DNA from: DAOVGZ01 sp964477815
Lineage (GTDB): Bacteria > Babelota > Babeliae > Babelales > Vermiphilaceae
Assembly (NCBI GenBank): GCA_964477815.1
Contig: CAYZEO010000038.1
Coordinates: forward strand, 1-6,592
Direction of reading: 5' to 3'
DNA: 6,592 bases
Shown here: piece after piece, positions 1 to 5,308 of the stretch
Position numbering within the stretch: the first letter of the stretch is position 1
Layout of the letters: each line of letters opens with the position of its first letter
Notes under the pieces: generated by a model
What the model was told of the DNA's origin: nothing
Databases searched by the model: none
The model's input: only the letters and a program-made list of their open reading frames with translations
Position numbers and translations under genes: made by a program

Positions 1-836
1 TTTCATTTAACCAATGTAAACTTTTTGACTTAAACCCTTATGCAAATCTTACATTCAAACAAATTGAATTGATTTACGACATTTTCACAAGCAATGATCC
101 ATTAAAAATAAAACAATTCAGTGATGAACACGAAACAATAACAAACCTTCCAAGATCTATTGAAAACGAAATCAAAAAGCAAAAGCTGATTGAAATTGAA
201 CCGATCAATTTTAGAAAACTTATAACCAAAGCATGGAAAACTAATGGTGAAGATATTACAGCTTTTGCAAAAGCAAAAGAAGCTCTAGCCAAAGCGAAAA
301 GATTCAAAATAATGAATCTTGAAAAGACAATTGAAGAGCTTGATAATGCAATAACTTATTCAAACAAGAAACTAACAAAGACACTAGAAAATATACTCTC
401 CCCAAGAGAAATAACAGAAACTAAAGAGGCTATCAAGATATATTCGTACCATAAAAAAAAGTACACAAATAAGATCGAATTTATTAAAAACAAATACAAA
501 TATGATATCTATAAGCTAGATACCCTTAAGGATGATCTGCCTGTAGTAAAAATATTCATAAATAACATTGACCTATTCAACAAAAAATACGATCTTCCAA
601 AATTGAAAAAATCCCTGAAAAACATCAAAAAATTAATTGAACTTTCAAAAAAATATATCCACATAAATAAAAAAGGAATAGAACAACTAAAAAAACAAAA
701 AACAAAAAACAAAAAACAAAAAGATCTCACTGAGACTGTAATTAAAAAAATATCAAATGCCATTAAAACACAAAAACAAAGATTAGAAAGGCTCCAAAAC
801 TCGCTCGACAAGGCCAACAAACTGATTAGTAAGTAG
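1..836 (+). CDS. Lysine-rich helical repeat (coiled-coil) protein, C-terminal part, 5' end outside window
   Basis: I do not recognise a named family. The reading frame is open from base 3 to the TAG at 834-836, which is followed at once by an in-frame TAA. A TTG at 69 could be read as a start, but 22 codons upstream of it are open, they fit the helical character of the rest, and no Shine-Dalgarno sequence precedes it, so the true start is probably left of the window. The visible 277 residues are very rich in Lys, Ile, Asn and Glu, with no Cys after the first few codons and no membrane segment. They look like long amphipathic helices. Two units of about 95-100 residues (bases 207-485 and 534-764) have an aromatic residue followed by hydrophobics at +9, +12 and +16 and K-x-L/I-like residues at +21 to +23. 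The same spacing occurs in the gene at the right edge. The last 60 residues are a lysine-rich helix. A structural or host-interaction role is possible but unproven. Confidence 0.8.
   Translation, partial: SFNQCKLFDLNPYANLTFKQIELIYDIFTSNDPLKIKQFSDEHETITNLPRSIENEIKKQKLIEIEPINFRKLITKAWKTNGEDITAFAKAKEALAKAKRFKIMNLEKTIEELDNAITYSNKKLTKTLENILSPREITETKEAIKIYSYHKKKYTNKIEFIKNKYKYDIYKLDTLKDDLPVVKIFINNIDLFNKKYDLPKLKKSLKNIKKLIELSKKYIHINKKGIEQLKKQKTKNKKQKDLTETVIKKISNAIKTQKQRLERLQNSLDKANKLISK
207..764 (+). repeat. Two protein-level helical repeat units, about 95 residues apart
   Basis: Counting residues from the TTG at base 69, unit 1 is centred on F79 and unit 2 on Y174. From the aromatic residue, both have hydrophobics at +9, +12 and +16 (I88/L91/I95 and L183/I186/I190). 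Both then have a lysine at +21 and a hydrophobic at +23 (K100/L102 and K195/I197). Before unit 1 is a segment with F, K-L and N-G residues like the segment before the first unit of the right-edge gene. The units are not repeats at DNA level. Heptad spacing alone would explain part of the match. Confidence 0.5.
690..717 (+). repeat. Four perfect tandem copies of the heptanucleotide AAAAAAC
   Basis: Copies lie at 690-696, 697-703, 704-710 and 711-717, with an extra A before and AAAAAG after. The tract is inside the left coding sequence and encodes a Lys/Gln/Thr/Asn stretch. Because 7 is not a multiple of 3, gain or loss of one copy would shift the frame and change or truncate the last roughly 40 residues. 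Confidence 0.9.
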
Positions 837-872
837 TAAACTAAAATGATCGTAAGTAAAAATCGGGTTTTA

Positions 873-881
873 TGATACAAT
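873..881 (+). promoter_or_regulatory. Likely extended -10 promoter of glmU
   Basis: The sequence TGATACAAT matches an extended -10 element (TG, one base, then TACAAT, five of six bases of TATAAT). It ends 44 bases before the glmU ATG, giving a 5' leader of roughly 35-40 bases. No good -35 hexamer is seen 16-18 bases upstream, as is common for extended -10 promoters. It is the only convincing signal in the 89-base gap between the left gene and glmU, which shows no clear terminator hairpin. Confidence 0.5.
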
Positions 882-925
882 CCCTTAACTTGGAAAACCT
901 TGTAACTTAAAAAAAGGGATTTAAA

Positions 926-2392
926 ATGTGGAATACAAACATACAGGCAGTTATTTTAGCAGCGGGAAAAGCAAAAAGATTTAGAACCGGCAGGACAAAA
1001 CTACTGGAAAAAATCTGTGGTCGAGAAATGGTTTTGTATTCGACCAAGCTACTAGAAGGATTGGATATTCAGACCACGCTTGTAGTCGGTCATCAAAAGG
1101 ACGAGATTGAAGATCTTGTACAATCAGCACATGCAGACCGCATAGATTTTGTTCATCAAGAAAAACAGCTGGGCACAGGACACGCAATCTCGTGCGCACA
1201 GGACCACTGGAGCAAAGATTACATTCTCATTTTGAATGGCGATATGCCACTCATAACACCTCAGGTCATAGAAAGCCTTTACATTGAACATCACAAAAAA
1301 AAGGCTGCTATCAGTTTTGTGATATCCCATCTGGAACACCCTGGTCATGTGTACGGCCGTATTGTGGAGGAAAAAGGAGAAATAAAAATTGTTGAGGCAA
1401 AAGATTTCAAAGGTGATCCGACAGCGCACTCTTGGATAAACGCCGGTATTTATTTGATCAATCGAGATTTTTTGGAAAAGCATGTTAACGAACTGGGACA
1501 AAGTAACGCAAGCAAAGAATTTTACATAACCGACTTGGTCGGAATAGCAAGTAATAAAAATCTCGCCGTTGCTACCGTGCCTGCTCCATTTGATCGCGTT
1601 AGAGGTATCAACACACTAGAAGAATTATGGGCCGCTGAACAGATAAAGCGTGCAGATCTTATCAGATATTGGATGAGCGCAGGTGTACGCTTTATAAAAG
1701 CACAAAACGTACATCTTGATATAGATGTTACCATCGGTGCAGGCAGTTGCATTGGCGGCGGAGTTTATCTGATAGGCAACACAAAAATAGGAAAAAACTG
1801 TACAGTACAAGAATACACTCGACTTGAAAATGCAACAATCGGAGACAACAGCACCGTCCGCTCACATTGCGTTATTTCCGACTCAATACTAGAACAAAAC
1901 GTCGATGTTGGCCCATTTGCCCACATAAGAGCCAAGACAACTGTAAAAAAAAGCGCTTCTATTGGAAACTTTGTAGAAATCAAAAAAAGCACTGTAGGCT
2001 CAAACAGTTGCGCACGTCACCTGGCTTATCTTGGAGATGCGCAATTAGGAACCAATGTCAATATTGGAGCGGGCACCATCGTCTGCAACTACAACGGAAT
2101 CACCAAAGAAGAAACCATCATTGATGATAATACACAGATCGGTAGCAACAACACACTCGTTGCACCACTTTCAATTGGAAAAAATGCATTTACAGCAGCA
2201 GGATCTACCATTACAGAAGATGTCCCCGAAAAAGCGGTTGCATTTGGAAGAGCTCGACAAATAAATAAAGAAGATTACGCTCCAAAATTACACCAGAAAA
2301 TGCAAAATAAAGTTGAAAATAAAAAAGAGAAACCCGTCAAAGCTCCACAGAGGAAAAGAAAAAACAGAGGAAAAACTATAGCTGATTTTTAA
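926..2392 (+). CDS. glmU: Bifunctional GlmU: GlcNAc-1-phosphate uridyltransferase / glucosamine-1-phosphate acetyltransferase
   Basis: GlmU acetylates GlcN-1-P with acetyl-CoA and then couples GlcNAc-1-P to UTP, giving UDP-GlcNAc for peptidoglycan and LPS in the cytoplasm. Residues 1-230 form the nucleotidyltransferase: LAAGK at 11-15, QLGTGHA at 81-87, NGD at 104-106, YGR at 143-145, N172, YITD at 200-203 and N229. Residues 262-450 form the left-handed beta-helix with its hexapeptide pattern. Acetyltransferase residues matching E. coli R333, K351, H363, Y366, N386 and K392 are all present as R335, K353, H365, Y368, N388 and K394. The signature loop is altered: E. coli G16, T17 and P24 become Ala, Lys and Thr, while the Arg and Lys at E. 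coli 18 and 25 are kept. A basic tail (about 455-488) extends past the fold, making 488 residues against about 456 in E. coli. AAGGGA lies 6 bases before the ATG. The 3' end overlaps the convergent small gene by 4 bases. Confidence 0.95.
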   Translation: MWNTNIQAVILAAGKAKRFRTGRTKLLEKICGREMVLYSTKLLEGLDIQTTLVVGHQKDEIEDLVQSAHADRIDFVHQEKQLGTGHAISCAQDHWSKDYILILNGDMPLITPQVIESLYIEHHKKKAAISFVISHLEHPGHVYGRIVEEKGEIKIVEAKDFKGDPTAHSWINAGIYLINRDFLEKHVNELGQSNASKEFYITDLVGIASNKNLAVATVPAPFDRVRGINTLEELWAAEQIKRADLIRYWMSAGVRFIKAQNVHLDIDVTIGAGSCIGGGVYLIGNTKIGKNCTVQEYTRLENATIGDNSTVRSHCVISDSILEQNVDVGPFAHIRAKTTVKKSASIGNFVEIKKSTVGSNSCARHLAYLGDAQLGTNVNIGAGTIVCNYNGITKEETIIDDNTQIGSNNTLVAPLSIGKNAFTAAGSTITEDVPEKAVAFGRARQINKEDYAPKLHQKMQNKVENKKEKPVKAPQRKRKNRGKTIADF

Positions 2393-2406
2393 AACTGTTT
2401 TTTCTT
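2356..2406. terminator. Symmetric hairpin, likely bidirectional terminator for glmU and the small convergent gene
   Basis: AAGAAAAAACAG (2356-2367) and CTGTTTTTTCTT (2395-2406) form a perfect 12-base inverted repeat. The 27-base interior holds a further A5/T5 pair (2371-2375 with 2386-2390). Each arm supplies six T's in the direction in which it is read last, so transcripts from either side meet a hairpin followed by U's just past their stop codons. The stem is A/T-rich, so its strength is uncertain. The arms code for the GlmU basic tail and the end of the small protein. Confidence 0.6.
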
Positions 2407-2631
2407 GGACATTTTATAAAAAGTAAATTTCTTTTTAAGTCCATCAAAAAACTTTAAAAAAAACTGTCCTAAGCCATTATGAGACTCTCGGTCGATGTCT
2501 TTTTGACTGAGATAACGAACCGATTTTTCTGTTTTTACTATTTTTGTTTTAGAAGAAACAACCCGCTTTCTCATACCACAAAGAAAGCATGGCATACAGA
2601 GAGAGAAAAAAACTATTAGAACAAAACGCAT
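2389..2631 (-). CDS. Small exported protein with Cys-rich signal segment, unknown function
   Basis: Unrecognised 80-residue protein. I chose the ATG at 2631 because AAAGGG lies 6 bases upstream of it. A TTG 18 bases further out (2649) is in frame but has no Shine-Dalgarno sequence. Residues 1-2 are a short basic start and residues 3-18 a hydrophobic segment with Cys at 12, 15 and 18, followed by Gly-Met-Arg-Lys-Arg. This looks like a signal peptide or N-terminal anchor. None of the three Cys sits in a good lipobox. The remaining 60 residues are highly basic, with an aromatic patch (FFLKFFDG, 57-64) and a Lys-rich end. It converges on glmU with a 4-base overlap and diverges from sbcD, leaving only 28 bases between the two starts. 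The coding call rests on the signal-like N-terminus, the Shine-Dalgarno sequence, the filled gap and the terminator at its end. Confidence 0.6.
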   Translation of the reverse strand: MRFVLIVFFSLCMPCFLCGMRKRVVSSKTKIVKTEKSVRYLSQKDIDRESHNGLGQFFLKFFDGLKKKFTFYKMSKKKQF

Positions 2632-2659
2632 GAAAAACCCTTTTTTCAAAAGTTAACTC

Positions 2660-3898
2660 ATGATCAAATTTATTCACACTGCAGATACTCATTTTGGCAT
2701 AGAAAATTACGGAAAACTAGATCCAAAGACAGGAATTCATTCTCGCCTACTCGATTTTGAACAGTCACTAAATTTTTGTATTGACCACGCAATCGAAAAA
2801 AAAGTTGATTTTTTTCTGTTCTGTGGCGACGCGTACAAAACAACCAATCCAACTCCAACTCAACAAAAACTTTTCATGAACTGCATGTTCAGGCTTTATA
2901 AAAATAATATCCCTGTCATTTTAGTGATAGGAAACCACGACAATCCGCTCAGTTTTGGCAAAGCTCATTCACTTGATGTTTTTTGCAACCTTCCCCTTGA
3001 CGGATTTCACATCATATCCAAGCCAAGTATAGTCAATCTCAAAACAAAACATGGACCTGTTCAAATTGTTGGTATTCCATGGCCAACTCGAAATACTATT
3101 AACATGGCGGACAAGCACTTGATTAAAACAAATGACGAAATAACACGCTATATTTCACAAGCGGTCGGTACAATCATTCAGTCCTATGCGCAAAAACTTA
3201 ATCCAAATATTCCTTCAGTCCTTGCCGGGCACTTAACGGTAAGTACTGGTATTTTTTCTGGATCAGAACGATCTGCAATCTATGGAAATGATCCAATTCT
3301 TCTCCCATCCCAACTTGCAATTGAACCATTTGATTATGTCGCTCTTGGACATTTGCACCGCTATCAAAATCTTAACACAGGCGGATACCCTGCTCTTGTT
3401 TATTGCGGATCACCTGAACGGGTTGATTTTGGTGAACGGTCGGAGGATAAAGGTTTTTGCGTAGTATCTGTTGAAGAAAAAAATAAAACATCACACCAAT
3501 TTGTAAAAACACCCGCACGACCGTTTATCCAAATTGAATGCAAGATGCAAGTTAATAGGAATCAAACAGAACAACTACTTGAAGAACTAGAAAAACACAC
3601 TCTTGATGATGCAATTATAAAAATAAAATATCATGCTCCTGAAGGGAAAAAAGATTTCGTTGACCTGCAAGCAATTCAAAAAGCATGCGAAAAGGCACAT
3701 CATCTGGCAGGAATTGTACCGATTAAAACGATACAAATACGCGAACGTCGCTCTGGATTAAAAGTTGATATGGATTTTGCAACTATTTTTGGCGCTTATC
3801 TTGACACTAAGCCTGAGTTAAAAGAAAAAAGAGCGAGGCTGATAAAAAGAGCCTCGCTTCTTTTTCAACTCATCAAACAAACAGAGAAAAACAGCTAA
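2660..3898 (+). CDS. sbcD: SbcD/Mre11-type DNA double-strand break nuclease subunit
   Basis: Metallophosphoesterase nuclease. Known members work with the SbcC/Rad50 ATPase to open hairpins and process blocked or broken DNA ends in the nucleoid. All metal-site motifs are visible: D9-x-H11 near the start, GD at 56-57, GNHD at 91-94, GH at 190-191 and GHLH at 230-233. The CGSPERVDFGE stretch (249-259) is typical of SbcD. Residues about 286-360 match the capping domain, and the last 50 residues are a basic helix. The 412-residue length is close to E. coli SbcD (400). The ATG at 2660 puts the protein start right where the family begins, although there is no clear Shine-Dalgarno sequence. No sbcC lies next to it: the following gene is convergent and overlaps it by 4 bases. 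A strong hairpin with a T tract lies inside its last codons (3831-3865). Confidence 0.92.
   Translation: MIKFIHTADTHFGIENYGKLDPKTGIHSRLLDFEQSLNFCIDHAIEKKVDFFLFCGDAYKTTNPTPTQQKLFMNCMFRLYKNNIPVILVIGNHDNPLSFGKAHSLDVFCNLPLDGFHIISKPSIVNLKTKHGPVQIVGIPWPTRNTINMADKHLIKTNDEITRYISQAVGTIIQSYAQKLNPNIPSVLAGHLTVSTGIFSGSERSAIYGNDPILLPSQLAIEPFDYVALGHLHRYQNLNTGGYPALVYCGSPERVDFGERSEDKGFCVVSVEEKNKTSHQFVKTPARPFIQIECKMQVNRNQTEQLLEELEKHTLDDAIIKIKYHAPEGKKDFVDLQAIQKACEKAHHLAGIVPIKTIQIRERRSGLKVDMDFATIFGAYLDTKPELKEKRARLIKRASLLFQLIKQTEKNS
3831..3865. terminator. Strong GC-rich hairpin with T tracts on both sides, inside the 3' end of sbcD
   Basis: AGCGAGGCT (3832-3840) and AGCCTCGCT (3850-3858) are a perfect 9-base inverted repeat around a 9-base loop. 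On the plus strand it is followed by a T-rich run to 3865. On the minus strand it is followed by C and then six T's (3830-3825). It is well placed as the terminator of the minus-strand gene ending at 3895, 36 bases beyond its stop. In the plus direction it would end transcripts about 30 bases before the sbcD stop codon, unless translating ribosomes prevent hairpin formation. Confidence 0.75.
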
Positions 3899-4545
3899 AC
3901 AGTTTTTTTCAGCTCTTTCATCTTTCTGCAAAACTTTATTAACTCTTTATTTTGTTTTTCCTGCGATGCATTTTTGATACTAGACAAGGTCATTTTAGTC
4001 TGTTTTTCTACCTCTGAAAAAACCTTCTTACAATAAATAAACCGCTTTTTTTGATCTTCTGTAAGATCGGACTCTTTAATTTTGTGTTTTATTTTGTATC
4101 TATGCATAAGAATATCATAGTAAAAACCTCCGATTGCTTTTCTCTGAAAAATAATTGCTTCCTTAACACAATTTTTTTTATTACAATTATGTGGATGTTT
4201 TTCTATCGCGCTACAAACGTTTTCAATCGCAACTCGATATTTACCAGTAAGATTGTTCAAAAAAGTCTCAACGTCAGACAAGTGATCACCCGATTGAGAA
4301 AAGACCTTATACATTTGCATAACTTTGTAAAGTCCGGCAAAACCCAAACCTGCACCAATCAACGCCAATTTTTTAGAAATAAAGGCTCCTAAAGAAAAAC
4401 CTATAACGACTCCTGGCAGCGCACAAATTGATCGACCAAAGCGGGACCCCCACTTGGAATACGGCCCACTATGATCTTTTGCATGAAAAGAAAAACTGGA
4501 CATCACGCCGACCACCAAAAAAAATCCAAGCACTTTTTTTCTCAT
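3895..4545 (-). CDS. Exported Cys-rich protein with Gly-rich membrane hairpin, unknown function
   Basis: Unrecognised 216-residue protein. Residues 1-22 form a signal peptide (basic MRKK, hydrophobic core to about 16, likely cleavage near S19 or A22). Residues 40-56 and 60-76 are two Gly-rich hydrophobic segments separated by a pair of lysines, which looks like a membrane hairpin with closely spaced glycines. Residues 90-216 are a soluble, basic, helical region. Six Cys lie after the signal (41, 111, 121, 126, 172, 206), and H118, H120, C121 and C126 form a cluster. Disulfides or metal binding outside the cytoplasm are possible. GAGGAA lies 5 bases before the ATG. It starts 19 bases after the stop of the phosphoribosyltransferase gene, so the two are probably cotranscribed. 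Its end overlaps sbcD by 4 bases, and the hairpin at 3832-3858 is its probable terminator. Confidence 0.8.
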   Translation of the reverse strand: MRKKVLGFFLVVGVMSSFSFHAKDHSGPYSKWGSRFGRSICALPGVVIGFSLGAFISKKLALIGAGLGFAGLYKVMQMYKVFSQSGDHLSDVETFLNNLTGKYRVAIENVCSAIEKHPHNCNKKNCVKEAIIFQRKAIGGFYYDILMHRYKIKHKIKESDLTEDQKKRFIYCKKVFSEVEKQTKMTLSSIKNASQEKQNKELIKFCRKMKELKKTV

Positions 4546-4564
4546 TATGATTCCTCAGTAAAGC

Positions 4565-5233
4565 TCACTTCCTTAATAATTGTTTTACTTTCTTTTTTAT
4601 TTTCTGAAAAGTTTCTTTCCCTAGTTGCCCAAGAGTTTTTCCCCCCAGTCTCTGACCAACTTCCTTTTCAGTTAATCCTTCTAGCTCATGAGGAAAAACA
4701 AGCCAACGATTTGTTTTATTAACATAAAAATCTGGAGCCATAGATGACTTTTTTGGCTTGTAGTAAACTGTAGCGACTTTGATATTTTTTCCTGCAGGAC
4801 AGTTTTTTTCACCACAACGACTGAGTGCATCAAGAATACTTTTGACTGATGCTCCTGTCTCTAGAACATCATCGATGATTAAAATTCTATCTTTCGGACC
4901 AACCGATTTTACAATTGATTCAAAACCAGTAATTTCCACACAAGATTTAAGCTTGTCATGGCTGTAGGCGCTCACACGAGGAACAAACTGTTTTTTTACT
5001 GGACATTTTTTATAGTTAAAATACTCGGCTATTGTCACGCCAGGTACTGCACCTCCCCGCCAAATGGAGATCAACACAGTTGGTTTAAAACCAGAGGTGT
5101 AAACTTTTTTTGCCAAAAGAAAGGAATCATTCCAAAAATCTTTTGCCTTAACAAAATGCTTTTGGTCTGTCTTACAAAAAGAGAGAGCTGAACTGAGTAG
5201 CAAAAACGATGTGGCAACAACTTTTTTCTGCAT
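4565..5233 (-). CDS. Purine-type phosphoribosyltransferase with N-terminal signal peptide
   Basis: Type I phosphoribosyltransferase fold, nearest in my reading to the Gpt-like/COG2236 group that joins a purine base to PRPP. The PRPP loop is at 117-129, with the Asp-Asp pair at 121-122 and ETG at 125-127. An RGG-VPG segment (59-65) resembles the SRGG region of Gpt. WLVFPHELE (177-185) resembles the WxVFPWE end of COG2236 proteins. The base specificity cannot be told from sequence. Unusually, residues 1-20 read as a signal peptide (MQKK, then a hydrophobic core and Ser/Ala residues, with possible cleavage after S18; C20 has a poor lipobox). The catalytic domain begins near residue 28, so this is an added extension. 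A near-perfect Shine-Dalgarno sequence fixes the start. A basic helical tail occupies 186-222. It lies 75 bases downstream of the coiled-coil gene and 19 bases upstream of the Cys-rich exported gene. Confidence 0.85.
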   Translation of the reverse strand: MQKKVVATSFLLLSSALSFCKTDQKHFVKAKDFWNDSFLLAKKVYTSGFKPTVLISIWRGGAVPGVTIAEYFNYKKCPVKKQFVPRVSAYSHDKLKSCVEITGFESIVKSVGPKDRILIIDDVLETGASVKSILDALSRCGEKNCPAGKNIKVATVYYKPKKSSMAPDFYVNKTNRWLVFPHELEGLTEKEVGQRLGGKTLGQLGKETFQKIKKKVKQLLRK

Positions 5234-5240
5234 GATAAGA

Positions 5241-5248
5241 TCCTCCTT
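5241..5248 (-). promoter_or_regulatory. Near-consensus ribosome binding site of the phosphoribosyltransferase gene
   Basis: On the minus strand AAGGAGGA lies 7 bases before the ATG at 5233. It is the strongest Shine-Dalgarno sequence in the window. It decides the start codon, and so makes the signal-peptide-like first 20 residues part of the protein rather than an over-extended start. Confidence 0.85.
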
Positions 5249-5259
5249 ATCAATAAGTT

Positions 5260-5288
5260 AAAAAAACACTGCTATAACTCTATGCTGT
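5260..5288 (-). terminator. Possible weak terminator after the right-edge coiled-coil gene
   Basis: In the minus direction, an imperfect stem (GCATA with TATGC-like pairing, one bulged base, then two more pairs beyond a mismatch; bases 5268-5288) has a 4-base loop. It is followed by G and seven T's (5266-5260). It lies 20 bases past the coiled-coil stop. The stem is short and imperfect, so read-through into the phosphoribosyltransferase gene is possible. A TATAGC hexamer here could equally be a weak -10 element for that gene. Confidence 0.3.
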
Positions 5289-5308
5289 CACCACAAACAT
5301 CTATTTTT

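Noticed and set aside
69..71. TTG at 69 as the start of the left gene
   Set aside because: The same frame is open for 22 more codons to the window edge, with similar residue character, and there is no ribosome site before the TTG.
704..710. A-AAA-AAC in the correct register for programmed -1 frameshifting
   Set aside because: The -1 frame stops at 731-733 after seven codons, and no downstream stimulatory hairpin is visible. The heptamer is better explained as part of the tandem A-rich repeat.
879..921. Inverted repeat AATCCCTT / AAGGGATT that could hide the glmU ribosome site in a leader hairpin
   Set aside because: The upstream arm overlaps the predicted -10 element, so it would not be in the transcript. 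The loop is 27 bases and the stem only 8.
2647..2649. TTG at 2649 as the start of the small exported protein
   Set aside because: The ATG at 2631 has AAAGGG 6 bases upstream, whereas the TTG has no ribosome site.
3887..3907. AAAAAC / GTTTTT hairpin at the sbcD stop as a second terminator
   Set aside because: The stem is only 6 pairs and almost all A/T; the GC-rich hairpin at 3832-3858 is a far better candidate.
4051..4392. Plus-strand open frame opposite the Cys-rich exported gene, and similar antisense frames opposite glmU, the left gene and the coiled-coil gene
   Set aside because: They lack ribosome sites and recognisable domains, and they lie fully opposite better-supported genes.
5234..5308. 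A dedicated promoter for the phosphoribosyltransferase gene
   Set aside because: TATAGC can be found, but no matching -35 or extended -10 is present, and the hexamer lies inside the possible terminator stem, so no separate call was made.
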